From Leptospira sp. (GTDB lineage Bacteria; Spirochaetota; Leptospiria; Leptospirales; Leptospiraceae): 33,824 nt of DNA. The notes under the pieces are model-generated. The model saw only the letters and a list, made by a program, of their open reading frames with translations, did not search any database and was not told the DNA's origin. The stretch covers positions 1 through 33,824 of the forward strand of contig PEQN01000032.1 of the NCBI GenBank assembly GCA_002786225.1, in the 5' to 3' direction. Shown here one piece after another: positions 25,138 through 33,021 of the stretch (the stretch's first letter is position 1; each line of letters starts with the position of its first letter). The position numbers were made by a program, and so were the translations under genes.

Positions 25138-25955
25138 TATAGATAGCCAGATGACTGGGCGTAGGTATAAAGAAAGAAGGAAAAATAAACCAGCACTTCC
25201 ATGACCTGATTCACCGCACCCAAGGTATCACCCGTATAACCTTTGATTTGTGATTTTAAAAAGAAATGGGAAAGGAAAAGTAAAAGAATAAATATTGCAA
25301 TCAATGTAAACCAAAGAAAAGGTTCTCTTCCTAAAACGAAACTTACAAGTACCCAACCAATACAAACAGTAGTCAAGGCTTTCCATTTAGTTACCTGACT
25401 AGGCATAGGCTTATCTATTCCAGTTTGTCCCATATATTTGAGAGTAAAGGATAAGGGAACAATGATGGTTCTAGAAAGTATACTACCTATTAGAATAGCT
25501 TTCCAGCCAAATTCTTTATCATAGCTAGATAGAATCAAATATTTGAAACCAATCAAAAAGATAAGTCCTAGGGTTCCATACGTCCCTAGTCTTGAATCTT
25601 TCATGATTTCTAATTTTCTTTCAAGAGTCCAGCCTCCACCTAAGCCATCACAGGTGTCAGCAAAACCATCCTCATGAAAAGCACCCGTTAATAAAATGGA
25701 AAATCCAAGAACAAACCAAACAGCTAACCAATTCCCCAAAAAAGAAAAACTATAGTAGTAAATTAAAGAAAGAATGACCCCAATCACTAAGCCCACTAAG
25801 GGAAAATAGTGATGGCAGGTAGAAAGCAATAGGGGGTGGTAATGGTGGGGCAGTTTGGGTAGTCTAGTAAGAAACATCAAGCACTGGGCAAATCTTCCAT
25901 ATTCATTGCCCAGATAATTCGAATAAGGAAGTTGAGATTCTTGCTCTTGATCCAA
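25137..25955 (-). CDS. cobS: Adenosylcobinamide-GDP ribazoletransferase
   Basis: The 272-aa integral membrane protein joins alpha-ribazole to adenosylcobinamide-GDP, the last assembly step of cobalamin. It carries the family core F-L-T-R-L-P, G-A-F-H-E-D-G-F-A-D-T-C-D-G-L-G-G-G and M-K-D-S-R-L-G-T-Y-G, with about six membrane segments. The acidic D-G-x-A-D-x-x-D motif that binds metal is intact. It is preceded by serA with only 8 bp between, and overlaps cobC. Only these two cobalamin genes are seen in the window. Confidence 0.95.
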   Translation of the reverse strand: MDQEQESQLPYSNYLGNEYGRFAQCLMFLTRLPKLPHHYHPLLLSTCHHYFPLVGLVIGVILSLIYYYSFSFLGNWLAVWFVLGFSILLTGAFHEDGFADTCDGLGGGWTLERKLEIMKDSRLGTYGTLGLIFLIGFKYLILSSYDKEFGWKAILIGSILSRTIIVPLSFTLKYMGQTGIDKPMPSQVTKWKALTTVCIGWVLVSFVLGREPFLWFTLIAIFILLLFLSHFFLKSQIKGYTGDTLGAVNQVMEVLVYFSFFLYTYAQSSGYL

Positions 25956-25963
25956 GGGATAAC

Positions 25964-27202
25964 CTAGTATAAGATACGAGTGCGAATGGAGAAGGGATGT
26001 TCTTTGATTCGATTCTTAAGTTCATCACCCAAATTCTTATCAATTTCCATGGCAAGATAACCTATATTCATAGATGTGCTAAGGTGTTGGGTCAAAATAT
26101 TTCCGCCTAAGTCACTTACTATGCTATTGATATCTCTCAGAAAACCAGATTGATTCTTGTGGATATTTAAGATTCTATGGTAGCCAGCTTTAATGGATCC
26201 AAGTTCGATATTTGGAAAATTTACCGCAAAAGTTGTAGAGCCATTATTGATAAACTTAAGCAATTTTAATGCGACTTCTGTTCCAATATTCCTTTGGGCT
26301 TCTTCTGTAGAACCACCGATATGTGAGGTTAGAACTACATTCTTTAGATTTTGTAGGGGAGAAGTGAAGGGTTCTTTGTTCGATTTGGGTTCTTCAGGGA
26401 AAACATCAACTGCCGCACCTACAAGATGACCAGATTTTAAAGCTTCTGCAAGATCATCAATTTGAACCACTTTTCCCCTGGAAGCATTGATAAGGTAAGA
26501 ACCTTTTTTCATAAGTTGAATTTGCTGTTTAGTGAAAAGATTCATTGTTTCTTCTGTTTCAGGAACATGTAAGGTTAAAAAGTCTACCTCTTTCAACAAA
26601 TCATTATAAGTTGGCATGGAGATCGCATTTCCTAAAGGAAGCTTGGTCTGAATATCATAAAACAATACTTTCATGCCCATAGCTTCTGCAAGCACACTCA
26701 CCTGTGAACCGATATGACCATAACCAACTATACCAAGAACTTTACCACGGATTTCATGACATCCATCGGATTCTTTAGTCCATTTGCCTTCGTGGTTATT
26801 TCGGATTTGGTCTCCAATTTTTCTAGCAAGAACAATAATTTCACCTATAACAAGTTCAGCAACGGATCTTGTATTCGAATAAGGTGCGTTAAAGACTGGT
26901 ATTCCTTTCTTTTCGGCTGCTTCAGTATCAACTTGGTTGGTTCCTATGCAGAAACATCCAATGGAGAGAAGGCGTTTTGCTTGGCTTATCACAGAGGCAG
27001 GAACATTGGTTTTGGAACGAATTCCAAGTATATGAACAAAAGGAATTCTCTCTAAAAGCTCTTCTTCGGAAAGGGCAGATTTCTCTGAGGTAACATTGAA
27101 TCCATCATTTTGGAACAATTGAAAAGCATCTTCGTGGATGTTTTCTAAGAGAAGAACATTGATTTTTTTCTTAGGGTAGGATACTTGCATTTCTAAGAAC
27201 AA
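25964..27202 (-). CDS. serA: D-3-phosphoglycerate dehydrogenase with ACT domain
   Basis: This 412-aa NAD-dependent enzyme catalyses the first step of serine synthesis. It has the E. coli SerA layout: substrate domain, NAD domain with G-I-V-G-Y-G-H-I-G-S, catalytic residues in N-A-S-R-G-K-V-V and T-S-H-I-G-G-S-T, and a C-terminal ACT domain (about residues 340-412) for serine feedback. The TTG start at 27202 has AGGA 5 nt upstream; the in-frame ATG at 27190 lacks a good ribosome site, so either start is possible. It heads the serA-cobS-cobC-small protein series on the minus strand. Confidence 0.95.
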   Translation of the reverse strand: MFLEMQVSYPKKKINVLLLENIHEDAFQLFQNDGFNVTSEKSALSEEELLERIPFVHILGIRSKTNVPASVISQAKRLLSIGCFCIGTNQVDTEAAEKKGIPVFNAPYSNTRSVAELVIGEIIVLARKIGDQIRNNHEGKWTKESDGCHEIRGKVLGIVGYGHIGSQVSVLAEAMGMKVLFYDIQTKLPLGNAISMPTYNDLLKEVDFLTLHVPETEETMNLFTKQQIQLMKKGSYLINASRGKVVQIDDLAEALKSGHLVGAAVDVFPEEPKSNKEPFTSPLQNLKNVVLTSHIGGSTEEAQRNIGTEVALKLLKFINNGSTTFAVNFPNIELGSIKAGYHRILNIHKNQSGFLRDINSIVSDLGGNILTQHLSTSMNIGYLAMEIDKNLGDELKNRIKEHPFSIRTRILY

Positions 27203-27222
27203 GCTTTTCCTAGAGAGTTTCC

Positions 27223-27241
27223 AAGAAAATGAAATTTTCTT
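27223..27241. promoter_or_regulatory. Inverted repeat in the divergent serA / lipoprotein intergenic region
   Basis: AAGAAAAT-GAA-ATTTTCTT is a perfect 8-bp inverted repeat in the 89-bp gap between the divergent starts of serA and the 27292 lipoprotein gene. It could be an operator for one or both. The AT-rich content makes chance occurrence plausible. Confidence 0.3.
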
Positions 27242-27291
27242 CCCAATTTCAAAAGATTCCTTAAGGTGGATTCTAGAAGTGGGGTATTTTT

Positions 27292-27822
27292 TTGAATTCG
27301 AAATTTTTACAAATATTGGCTCTCGGTTTCTTTCTTTCTATCAATTGCGGGAAATCCCAAACCTTAGTCATAGTTCCTGAACCTGTAGTCGACCAAGTTT
27401 CTGCAATTTCTCCAGAGATTTGTTTGGATTCTTTTCTGTGGATTTTTCCATCCAATCCTTGCTTTTGGTTGAAAGCAGAAAAGGACAATACGAACGCAAA
27501 GACTAGAACCAGTTTGGTATACAATCTAAGCAGTTTTGATGTAGAATTTCCGCTGGGACTTTCCCTGGAAATTGATGGAACCTATTTCAATCTATTGAAG
27601 TTAGGTACGGAGTATGGTTCACAATTACAACTTGTTTCTGATTTGCCTGAACCTGTAGCTCTAGCAATCTCTAAGTCAAATAAGGTAAGCTTAAGCTATA
27701 CTAACCGTAAGGAAACAAGAAACTACAATCTAAGTTCTGGGGAAGTCTCTGATCTTAAAAACTACTTAGCTAAATTAAGTTCTTTGATCAAGGCTGAGCC
27801 CAAACTAAAGATTCAAAAGTAA
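27292..27822 (+). CDS. Putative lipoprotein, function unknown
   Basis: This 176-aa protein has an N-terminal signal peptide (N-S-K-F-L-Q-I-L-A-L-G-F-F-L) ending in L-S-I-N-C-G, a spirochaetal-type lipobox with C19. The rest is soluble, with strand-like segments such as V-E-F-P-L-G-L-S-L-E-I and a Lys-rich C-terminus. I recognise no family. The start is TTG with GGGG about 7 nt upstream and gives a complete signal peptide. It likely sits on a membrane surface facing the periplasm or exterior. It converges on lysS. Confidence 0.75.
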   Translation: MNSKFLQILALGFFLSINCGKSQTLVIVPEPVVDQVSAISPEICLDSFLWIFPSNPCFWLKAEKDNTNAKTRTSLVYNLSSFDVEFPLGLSLEIDGTYFNLLKLGTEYGSQLQLVSDLPEPVALAISKSNKVSLSYTNRKETRNYNLSSGEVSDLKNYLAKLSSLIKAEPKLKIQK

Positions 27823-27831
27823 CAAGAACAT

Positions 27832-27875
27832 AAGATTCTTAGTAAGAGTAGAAACTTTCGAGCAAAAGAATCTTA
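27832..27875. terminator. Hairpin after the lipoprotein gene, possible terminator
   Basis: TAAGATTCT (27832-27840) pairs with AGAATCTTA (27867-27875), a perfect 9-bp stem with a 26-nt loop, starting 9 bp after the lipoprotein stop. There is no clear T-run, so a factor-independent terminator is only tentative. Confidence 0.35.
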
Positions 27876-27889
27876 GATTGTCCTTTCTG

Positions 27890-27935
27890 AACTTTTCTGT
27901 AGTTCCAACAATTTTTATTAATCTACAGAAAAGTT
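27890..27935. terminator. Inverted repeat between convergent genes, possible bidirectional terminator
   Basis: AACTTTTCTGTAG (27890-27902) and CTACAGAAAAGTT (27923-27935) form a perfect 13-bp stem around a 20-nt AT-rich loop. It lies between the plus-strand lipoprotein gene and minus-strand lysS, where a bidirectional terminator is expected. Neither side has a long T-run. Alternatively it is a protein-binding or processing site. Confidence 0.4.
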
Positions 27936-28027
27936 GCCATTAAAAAAATCAAATATCTAAATTTAACTTTTCAAGGTTGATAAAAGCTGAAGTGTAGGAT
28001 TCAATCCTACGGCTTTGAGATATATTC

Positions 28028-29521
28028 TCACTCAGGTCTCATCAAAGGAAACAGGATAGTATCTCGTATTGAATGGCTGTTTGTAAAAAGCATTACCAAG
28101 CGATCAATTCCTATCCCTAGTCCACCAGTTGGTGGCATTCCATATTCTAAGGCACGAACATAATCTTCGTCCATCATGAAGGCTTCATCATCTCCAGCTT
28201 CTCTTTGTTTGACTTGATCTTCGAAGCGTTCTTTTTGGTCAAAAGGATCATTTAACTCACTAAATGCGTTACCAATTTCGCGACCTGCCACATAGGGTTC
28301 AAATCGTTCTACATAATTCGGATCGTCGTCTCTCGCTTTGGCTAAAGGAGATATTTCTTTTGGAAAATCTACTATGAAGATAGGCTGTATCAAATGAGGT
28401 TCAACCAGTTCGCTAAAGACATCATCCGCTACCTTCCAAATAGTTGTCGCTGAACTTGAATCTACTTTAGCTTCTCTTGCCTTAGTTTTAGCTTCTTCAA
28501 GAGAGGAAATACTGGCAAAATCTATTCCAGAATATTCTTTGATGATACCAACATAGGATTGTCTTTTCCAAGGTGGTGAAATATCTATCATTTCTTTACC
28601 ATAAGCAAACTTCATGCCAAGGCCTATATTTTGAGCTACGGTTGTTATCATCTTTTCAGTTAGCTGAAGCATAGACTCCATATCACCATATGCCATATAG
28701 GCTTCCATCATGGTAAACTCTGGATTATGTTTGGTGGAAATTCCTTCATTGCGAAAATTTCGATTGAGTTCAAACACTCTATCCATTCCGCCTACAATCA
28801 ATCTTTTTAGATAGAGCTCGGGAGCTATTCTAAGAAATAAATCCATATCTAAAGTATTGTGGTGGGTGATGAAAGGTTTTGCAGCCGCACCACCAGCTAT
28901 GACTTGCATCATAGGAGTTTCTACTTCCAGAAAGCCTTCCTGGACTAAGAAATTTCGAATCTCTTGGACAATTCTAGATCGCATTTGAAAGGTTTTGCGA
29001 ACATGGTCATTAACAACCAAATCTACATAGCGCATTCTATATCTTTGTTCAACGTCAGAAAAAGCATCATAAACAACACCGTCTTTCTCTTTTACAGCGG
29101 GAAGGGGACGTATGCATTTTGCAAGTAAAGTAACGCTCGTAAGATGAAGAGTGATCTCCCCTTTTTGGGTCTTAAACAAATATCCTTCAATTCCTATCTG
29201 ATCACCAAGGTCTAAAGTTTTGAAAATTTTGTAATTCTCTTCACCCATATCATCACGAGCAGCATAAATTTGAATTAGCCCTTGGACATCTTTGAGGTGA
29301 CCAAAAGAAGCCTTACCCATCACTCTTTTTGATTGCAATCTACCACCAAGTTTATAGGTTTTGCTTGGGCCTTCTGAGTCTTCCTGGAAGGAATCAATGA
29401 GGTCTTGGGATTTAGCAGAAGGAAAAAATCTAAGAGGATAAGGATTTACACCTTGGCTTTTTAGATCATTGATCTTTTGGATTCTTTGTTTGATGAGCTC
29501 GTTTGTTTCTTTATCTTCCAT
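28028..29521 (-). CDS. lysS: Lysyl-tRNA synthetase, class II
   Basis: This 497-aa class II synthetase charges tRNA-Lys. An N-terminal OB-fold anticodon domain (about 55-160, with [14 protein letters not shown]) precedes the catalytic domain. Motif 1 is [11 protein letters not shown], motif 2 [11 protein letters not shown] and H-N-P-E-F-T-M-M-E, motif 3 [11 protein letters not shown]. Length and motifs are standard for bacterial LysRS. The gene starts 3 nt after the upstream DUF218-like gene, so the two are probably cotranscribed. Confidence 0.98.
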   Translation of the reverse strand: MEDKETNELIKQRIQKINDLKSQGVNPYPLRFFPSAKSQDLIDSFQEDSEGPSKTYKLGGRLQSKRVMGKASFGHLKDVQGLIQIYAARDDMGEENYKIFKTLDLGDQIGIEGYLFKTQKGEITLHLTSVTLLAKCIRPLPAVKEKDGVVYDAFSDVEQRYRMRYVDLVVNDHVRKTFQMRSRIVQEIRNFLVQEGFLEVETPMMQVIAGGAAAKPFITHHNTLDMDLFLRIAPELYLKRLIVGGMDRVFELNRNFRNEGISTKHNPEFTMMEAYMAYGDMESMLQLTEKMITTVAQNIGLGMKFAYGKEMIDISPPWKRQSYVGIIKEYSGIDFASISSLEEAKTKAREAKVDSSSATTIWKVADDVFSELVEPHLIQPIFIVDFPKEISPLAKARDDDPNYVERFEPYVAGREIGNAFSELNDPFDQKERFEDQVKQREAGDDEAFMMDEDYVRALEYGMPPTGGLGIGIDRLVMLFTNSHSIRDTILFPLMRPE

Positions 29522-29524
29522 TCT

Positions 29525-30184
29525 TTATTGATAGCCTCGAATTTTGTAATATACATATAAAAATAATTCTTCAGAGATTCTGCGGACACCTTGTTCTTTC
29601 ATGAACCAGTTTCCTGTTTCCCATTCCGATTTGGCTGGGTAGACTGTCACTTCAATACCAATAGGAGCTAGGTTCTTTCTATAAGTGGATAGAACTCGAT
29701 TGGATTCATATTCATCACAGAAGATGAGAAGTGATTTTATTTCATTATTTACAAGATTTTTAATTAAACTCTTGGAAATAAAATATGTTGAATGTGGTTC
29801 AGACTCTTCCATTTTTAGAATCTTGATTTTGTCTTCTGGAATTGCATAAGGCAAGAGATTGGCTTTGATACTCTCAAGGGGATCGCTAGATTCTAGAATT
29901 CTTTTCTCAAGAGTCTTCTCCCAAGGAAGAATGATCCATAATTGGGAAAAAATTTCTTTCTTATACAGATTTCCAATAGACTTCCATTGCTTAGCAGTTG
30001 ACTGATCGTTTATTTCTACAACCAGAACTTCTGCCTTCTTCCATATTCCACTGTACCGTAAATAAATAGGTGCTGTAAGAATTCCTATCATCAGAAGAAG
30101 AGTCGGTAGCAAAAATCCCCAAAAAAGCAATCGAATCTTACCGAAAAGATCTCCTACAGGCATGGATTTTACTGAACCATTCAT
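29525..30184 (-). CDS. Membrane-anchored DUF218/ElyC-like protein
   Basis: The 219-aa protein has one N-terminal membrane segment (about 17-41) and a soluble domain with alternating strands and helices. The C-terminal portion, with S-N-R-V-L-S-T-Y-R-K, a strand I-E-V-T-V-Y-P-A and W-F-M-K-E-Q-G-V-R-R-I-S-E-E, resembles DUF218 proteins (ElyC/SanA/YdcF), implicated in envelope or peptidoglycan homeostasis. The match is remote and I would not assign a function. It lies 3 nt upstream of lysS and divergent from tRNA-Leu. Confidence 0.6.
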   Translation of the reverse strand: MNGSVKSMPVGDLFGKIRLLFWGFLLPTLLLMIGILTAPIYLRYSGIWKKAEVLVVEINDQSTAKQWKSIGNLYKKEIFSQLWIILPWEKTLEKRILESSDPLESIKANLLPYAIPEDKIKILKMEESEPHSTYFISKSLIKNLVNNEIKSLLIFCDEYESNRVLSTYRKNLAPIGIEVTVYPAKSEWETGNWFMKEQGVRRISEELFLYVYYKIRGYQ

Positions 30185-30239
30185 CTAAGCAGTAGAGTTT
30201 TTAAAATGAGGCATACTGACAACATAAAAACCAAAAAAC

Positions 30240-30267
30240 TTGACCCAGCAAGTCCACTTCCTAATCT
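30240..30267 (+). promoter_or_regulatory. Probable promoter of tRNA-Leu
   Basis: TTGACC (30240-30245) and TAATCT (30262-30267) are 16 bp apart and end 17 bp before the tRNA. The -35 is nearly consensus, the -10 is weaker. Confidence 0.5.
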
Positions 30268-30283
30268 GGATTTACTTGTTCAA

Positions 30284-30365
30284 GCTCGGATGGTGGAATT
30301 GGTAGACACGCTACTTTGAGGTGGTAGTTCCGAAAGGTGTGGGGGTTCGAGTCCCCCTTCGAGCA
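30284..30365 (+). tRNA. tRNA-Leu (anticodon GAG)
   Basis: This 82-nt class II tRNA has a 7-bp acceptor stem (30284-30290 with 30358-30364, one G-T pair), a D-arm with T-G-G-T-A-G-A, and an anticodon stem-loop 30311-30327 with anticodon GAG at 30318-30320. It also has a long variable arm and a T-arm G-G-G-G-G-T-T-C-G-A-G-T-C-C-C-C-C. The discriminator is A30365 and CCA is not encoded. It reads CUC and CUU codons. The 3' part is duplicated at 30515-30535. Confidence 0.96.
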
Positions 30366-30368
30366 TAT
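30348..30368 (+). repeat. Direct repeat copy 1: 3' end of tRNA-Leu (att-like)
   Basis: 21 bp covering the last 18 bases of tRNA-Leu plus three bases beyond. It is identical to 30515-30535, 167 bp downstream. The 3' ends of tRNA genes are the usual integrase targets, and direct duplication of this part is the signature of an att site pair. Confidence 0.85.
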
Positions 30369-30514
30369 TTAGTTTAGGACGAGAACGATCGAACATCAAA
30401 CTGTTAGTAGCGACCACTCGGAAGCGTCAGCTAACAGTCGAGCAGGCAGGAAGCTTGCGAGCGATGTTCGAGACGGGCGGAGATCCGAGAACCAGGATGG
30501 TGAAGGATAGAACG
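30369..30514 (+). other. G+C-richer structured block between tRNA-end repeats, possible ncRNA or mini-element
   Basis: These 146 bp have visibly higher G+C than the AT-rich surroundings and no plausible reading frame. Paired arms: CGAACATC (30390-30397) with GATGTTCG (30463-30470), enclosing ACTGTTAG (30400-30407) with CTAACAGT (30431-30438), and GCAGGC (30442-30447) with GCTTGC (30453-30458, one G-T pair). Together they make a three-way junction. It may be a non-coding RNA, a MITE-like element or a remnant of an integrated element. Confidence 0.5.
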
Positions 30515-30535
30515 CGAGTCCCCCTTCGAGCATAT
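30515..30535 (+). repeat. Direct repeat copy 2: duplicated 3' end of tRNA-Leu (att-like)
   Basis: Exact 21-bp copy of 30348-30368, lacking the rest of the tRNA. Preceding and following bases differ from those at copy 1. It marks the far border of the 146-bp block. Confidence 0.85.
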
Positions 30536-30639
30536 CTTATTACTTCTTCCCACAATATTACTAATAGCTGTTTCTAAATACTTAAAGTATATTTATACTT
30601 ATTGTTATGTTGTTTAAAACCTAATTTTAATTAGTTTGG

Positions 30640-30714
30640 GCGCCTTTTCCGGCTCCCCAGCACCATTTAGCGATGCAAAGCTGAGCGTTGAAAATGGTGC
30701 TGGGTCCGGGGCGC
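30640..30714. repeat. Large G+C-rich hairpin, candidate palindromic repeat
   Basis: CCCAGCACCATTT (30656-30668) pairs perfectly with AAATGGTGCTGGG (30692-30704). Outside it CCGG (30649-30652) pairs with CCGG (30706-30709), and GCGCC (30640-30644) with GGCGC (30710-30714). The total is about 22 bp of stem around a 23-nt loop. It stands in very AT-rich DNA and has no T-run on either side. The likely identity is a dispersed REP/MITE-type repeat or a structured RNA. From 30715 to 30913 I see nothing else supportable. Confidence 0.7.
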
Positions 30715-30913
30715 GGGGATTGGTTCTTGTAACCTTCTTTAGCCATATATTTCGTTCTACAGCTTCTATGGTTAGATTATGGTATTCCTAATTCTTTGGC
30801 AGAAAAATTACACCTACATCCATTTTCCAAATGCCATTCCAGAGATTGGATTTGGATACATGAATGTGGCCTGTCTATGGGTGATAAGCGGAAAGTCGTT
30901 CTTATCTGTTGAT

Positions 30914-31975
30914 TTAAATCTCAAAAAACCCTCTATTTCCAATGTTTGTAAATCGAATTTTAGATCGGAACAAATGAGTAAACCAGTCTTTTGGACAGAT
31001 TTTATTATTAGGAAAATTTTCATCGATTATCATTGTATTCGGATTACATGTAAAATCTCGAAAATTAACAGAAAAATAAACAAAGAATAATTCTCCTGTT
31101 ATATCATCTAATTGAATTGGTCCGAATGATAGAGAATCATATGAGTCAGATCTATTATCTCCAAGTACAAAATATTGATTTTTTTCCAATAATATTTCCT
31201 TATTGAGAAAACGATTTATTCTCGAGTCTGGAAGCGAATTGGAATACATTGTATAATAATAACGATTTCCTATTGTTTCTTTATAAAAATATTTTCCTTG
31301 CAATTGGAAATCGAATAAATCTTGATTAATAAATTCATTTGATACTTCGGTTTCTATTAATTTTCCATTTAAAAGAATCTTGTAAGTTTCATATTTATAT
31401 TTTGAAGTAAATTTTTCTACTTTAATTCTATCTCCAGGTAATCCAATAACTCGTTTTATCATTTGAACTGGTTTTTCTTCATAACCATTGTCCTGGTTAT
31501 AAGTTACAAAATCTCCTCTCTCAATTTTTAAAAATTGACGTCTTATAAAAACATAATCTCCTGTCTGGAGGGAAGGTTCTGTAGATCGACTGAGAATATT
31601 ATTTGCAGAAATTAAGTTATCCTTTATGATATTAAGACAAAATTCTTCTGCCATGATATAGAATATAAAAATTATCAATATTAGAATTATGTTTGTGACT
31701 GTTCCATATTTACTAAATTTTTTGCGATTATTTATAGAACGATAGGATCGTATGGTATAGAAAATTATTATACTTTTAAATAAAATAAGAAATAAAAGTA
31801 AAAATAAAATAATAAGCCAATGGTTATCGAAGAAAGATAGGAAATAAACAATAATATACAACAAGGGAGCTATTGGTAAAATTAAAAAGACAAGAAAAAG
31901 TCGAAGATCTTTAAGTAACAAAAATCCGATTGGGTGGATTATTAAATTTAGTATTGAAGAAGCTATTAGTTTCAT
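30914..31975 (-). CDS. Signal peptidase I (S26 family), divergent, in AT-rich accessory region
   Basis: The 353-aa protein has three hydrophobic segments in residues 25-112, then the S26 catalytic domain: S131-T-E-P-S-L (nucleophile box), K174 in M-I-K-R-V-I-G-L-P-G-D (general base) and L-G-D-N-R-S-D-S-Y-D-S (box E). All catalytic features appear intact. It would cleave signal peptides at the inner membrane's outer face. The long polytopic N-terminus is unusual compared with two-TM LepB. The composition is Ile/Asn/Lys-rich and markedly AT-biased compared with the operons to the left. The start has AGGGAA about 8 nt upstream and lies 21 bp from the end of an IS3 transposase relic on the same strand. 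Confidence 0.88.
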   Translation of the reverse strand: MKLIASSILNLIIHPIGFLLLKDLRLFLVFLILPIAPLLYIIVYFLSFFDNHWLIILFLLLFLILFKSIIIFYTIRSYRSINNRKKFSKYGTVTNIILILIIFIFYIMAEEFCLNIIKDNLISANNILSRSTEPSLQTGDYVFIRRQFLKIERGDFVTYNQDNGYEEKPVQMIKRVIGLPGDRIKVEKFTSKYKYETYKILLNGKLIETEVSNEFINQDLFDFQLQGKYFYKETIGNRYYYTMYSNSLPDSRINRFLNKEILLEKNQYFVLGDNRSDSYDSLSFGPIQLDDITGELFFVYFSVNFRDFTCNPNTMIIDENFPNNKICPKDWFTHLFRSKIRFTNIGNRGFFEI

Positions 31976-31996
31976 GTTTATTTCCCTGATCCCGAA

Positions 31997-32199
31997 TTAG
32001 GTCACACTATTTTCATATGCAAATCTCTAAGGATTAACATAACCTAAATAGGAATGAATTCTTTTACAATTATAAAATTGATCGATAAAACTAAAAATAT
32101 GAACTGACGCATTTTCTAGATCATGAAATACATTATATGGCATTTCTCTTTTTAGAGTAGAAAAGAAAGATTCACTTACTGAATTATCCCAGCAGTTCC
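31997..32199 (-). pseudogene. IS3-family transposase relic 1 (C-terminal fragment)
   Basis: The minus-strand translation gives N-C-W-D-N-S-V-S-E-S-F-F-S-T-L-K-R-E, then F-Y-N-C-K-R-I-H-S-Y-L-G-Y, the classic C-terminal end of IS3-family OrfB with the third catalytic Glu. A TAG at 32029-32027 interrupts the final residues, which continue to a TAA at 31997-31999. The N-terminal majority is missing; the upstream border falls within about 32199. It is too decayed to function. Confidence 0.85.
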
Positions 32200-32319
32200 A
32201 GTCTTACAATCTGTCAGAGTTCCATCTTCACCAGACACCTTTAAAATAGATCCAGATTGTAAAGCTTTCAAAATTTGATTTACGTGATTCTTAATTGAGG
32301 GAGTTGATTCATTTGCCAT
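32176..32319 (-). CDS. 47-aa ORF overlapping the IS3 relic, doubtful
   Basis: ATG at 32319 opens 47 codons (start M-A-N-E-S-T-P-S-I-K-N, then L-Q-S-G-S-I-L-K-V-S-G-E-D-G-T-L-T-D-C). The last codons run into IS relic 1 in another frame, so it looks like the stump of a gene cut by the IS. There is no good ribosome site and no family is recognised. The next stretch, 32320-32595, contains nothing I can support. Confidence 0.25.
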   Translation of the reverse strand: MANESTPSIKNHVNQILKALQSGSILKVSGEDGTLTDCKTGTAGIIQ

Positions 32320-32595
32320 AATCTTTAACAACTTCCATTATACTTATTACCCAGATTTCTAAATAAAATCATTTCACAGTAGATGATGTTTTTCCAAAAA
32401 AATTCCTAGTATTTTAAATATCTCATTTACAATAAAATAGTACATGAACTTCTCCCAAAAAACTGAAGACTCATTAAGCAATTAGTTTATTATAATTTAT
32501 AGGACTGTTATATCCTTAGGTAGAATGTCTCCTCTTATGATTGTAAAATTTTCTATAGAGTCAAATAAAATATATTCGAGTTCACTAAAACTTAC

Positions 32596-32820
32596 TTATT
32601 TAGGAAGTCTATAGATAGATTCCTTTATTATTATTCCGAAAAATAATTCTTGAGCGGTAGTTAGATAAGAAAATCCACCTACGATTTCTATATAAGTAAT
32701 ATCAGAAACATACGTTTTACCAAGCTTTCCAATGGCGGAATTTTGGTTAAATTTATTCGGAAAAATAGAAAAACTATGATTGGAATCAGTTGTACAAATT
32801 CTAAATGTTTTTGCAACTTC
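32596..32820 (-). pseudogene. IS3-family transposase relic 2 (central fragment)
   Basis: 75 minus-strand codons include C-T-T-D-S-N-H-S, P-N-K-F-N-Q-N and Y-V-S-D-I-T-Y-I, followed by G-G-F-S-Y-L. This is the start of the rve integrase core of IS150-like IS3 transposases with the first catalytic Asp. Beyond that the sequence degenerates and ends at TAA 32596-32598. Upstream codons contain stops. The bases 32821-33021 hold no further supportable gene. Confidence 0.8.
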
Positions 32821-33021
32821 TCATTTAAGGTTTATACTTTCTTATTTTATATTAATTTTTTGTAGGCTTTTTTCTAAATTTTTAGCTAAACATGATCTAA
32901 AAACTCAGATGGTATTTCGAGGACTTGTAATTATTGTTTGAATCTATTTAAACTTAATATATTTTTTATTTTTTTAAGATTTCCTAATAGTAATGAATTT
33001 TCCAATGTGTATAAACAAACT

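Noticed and set aside
27890..27935. Calling the 13-bp inverted repeat a classical rho-independent terminator
   Set aside because: The loop is 20 nt and no T-run follows on either strand; kept only as a possible terminator.
30369..30514. Second tRNA gene after tRNA-Leu
   Set aside because: Only the last 18 bases of a tRNA are repeated at its end; no acceptor 5' half, D-arm or anticodon arm is present.
30779..31090. Plus-strand 103-aa frame opposite the signal peptidase gene
   Set aside because: Antisense to a clear S26-family gene, no ribosome site or family features; treated as a shadow.
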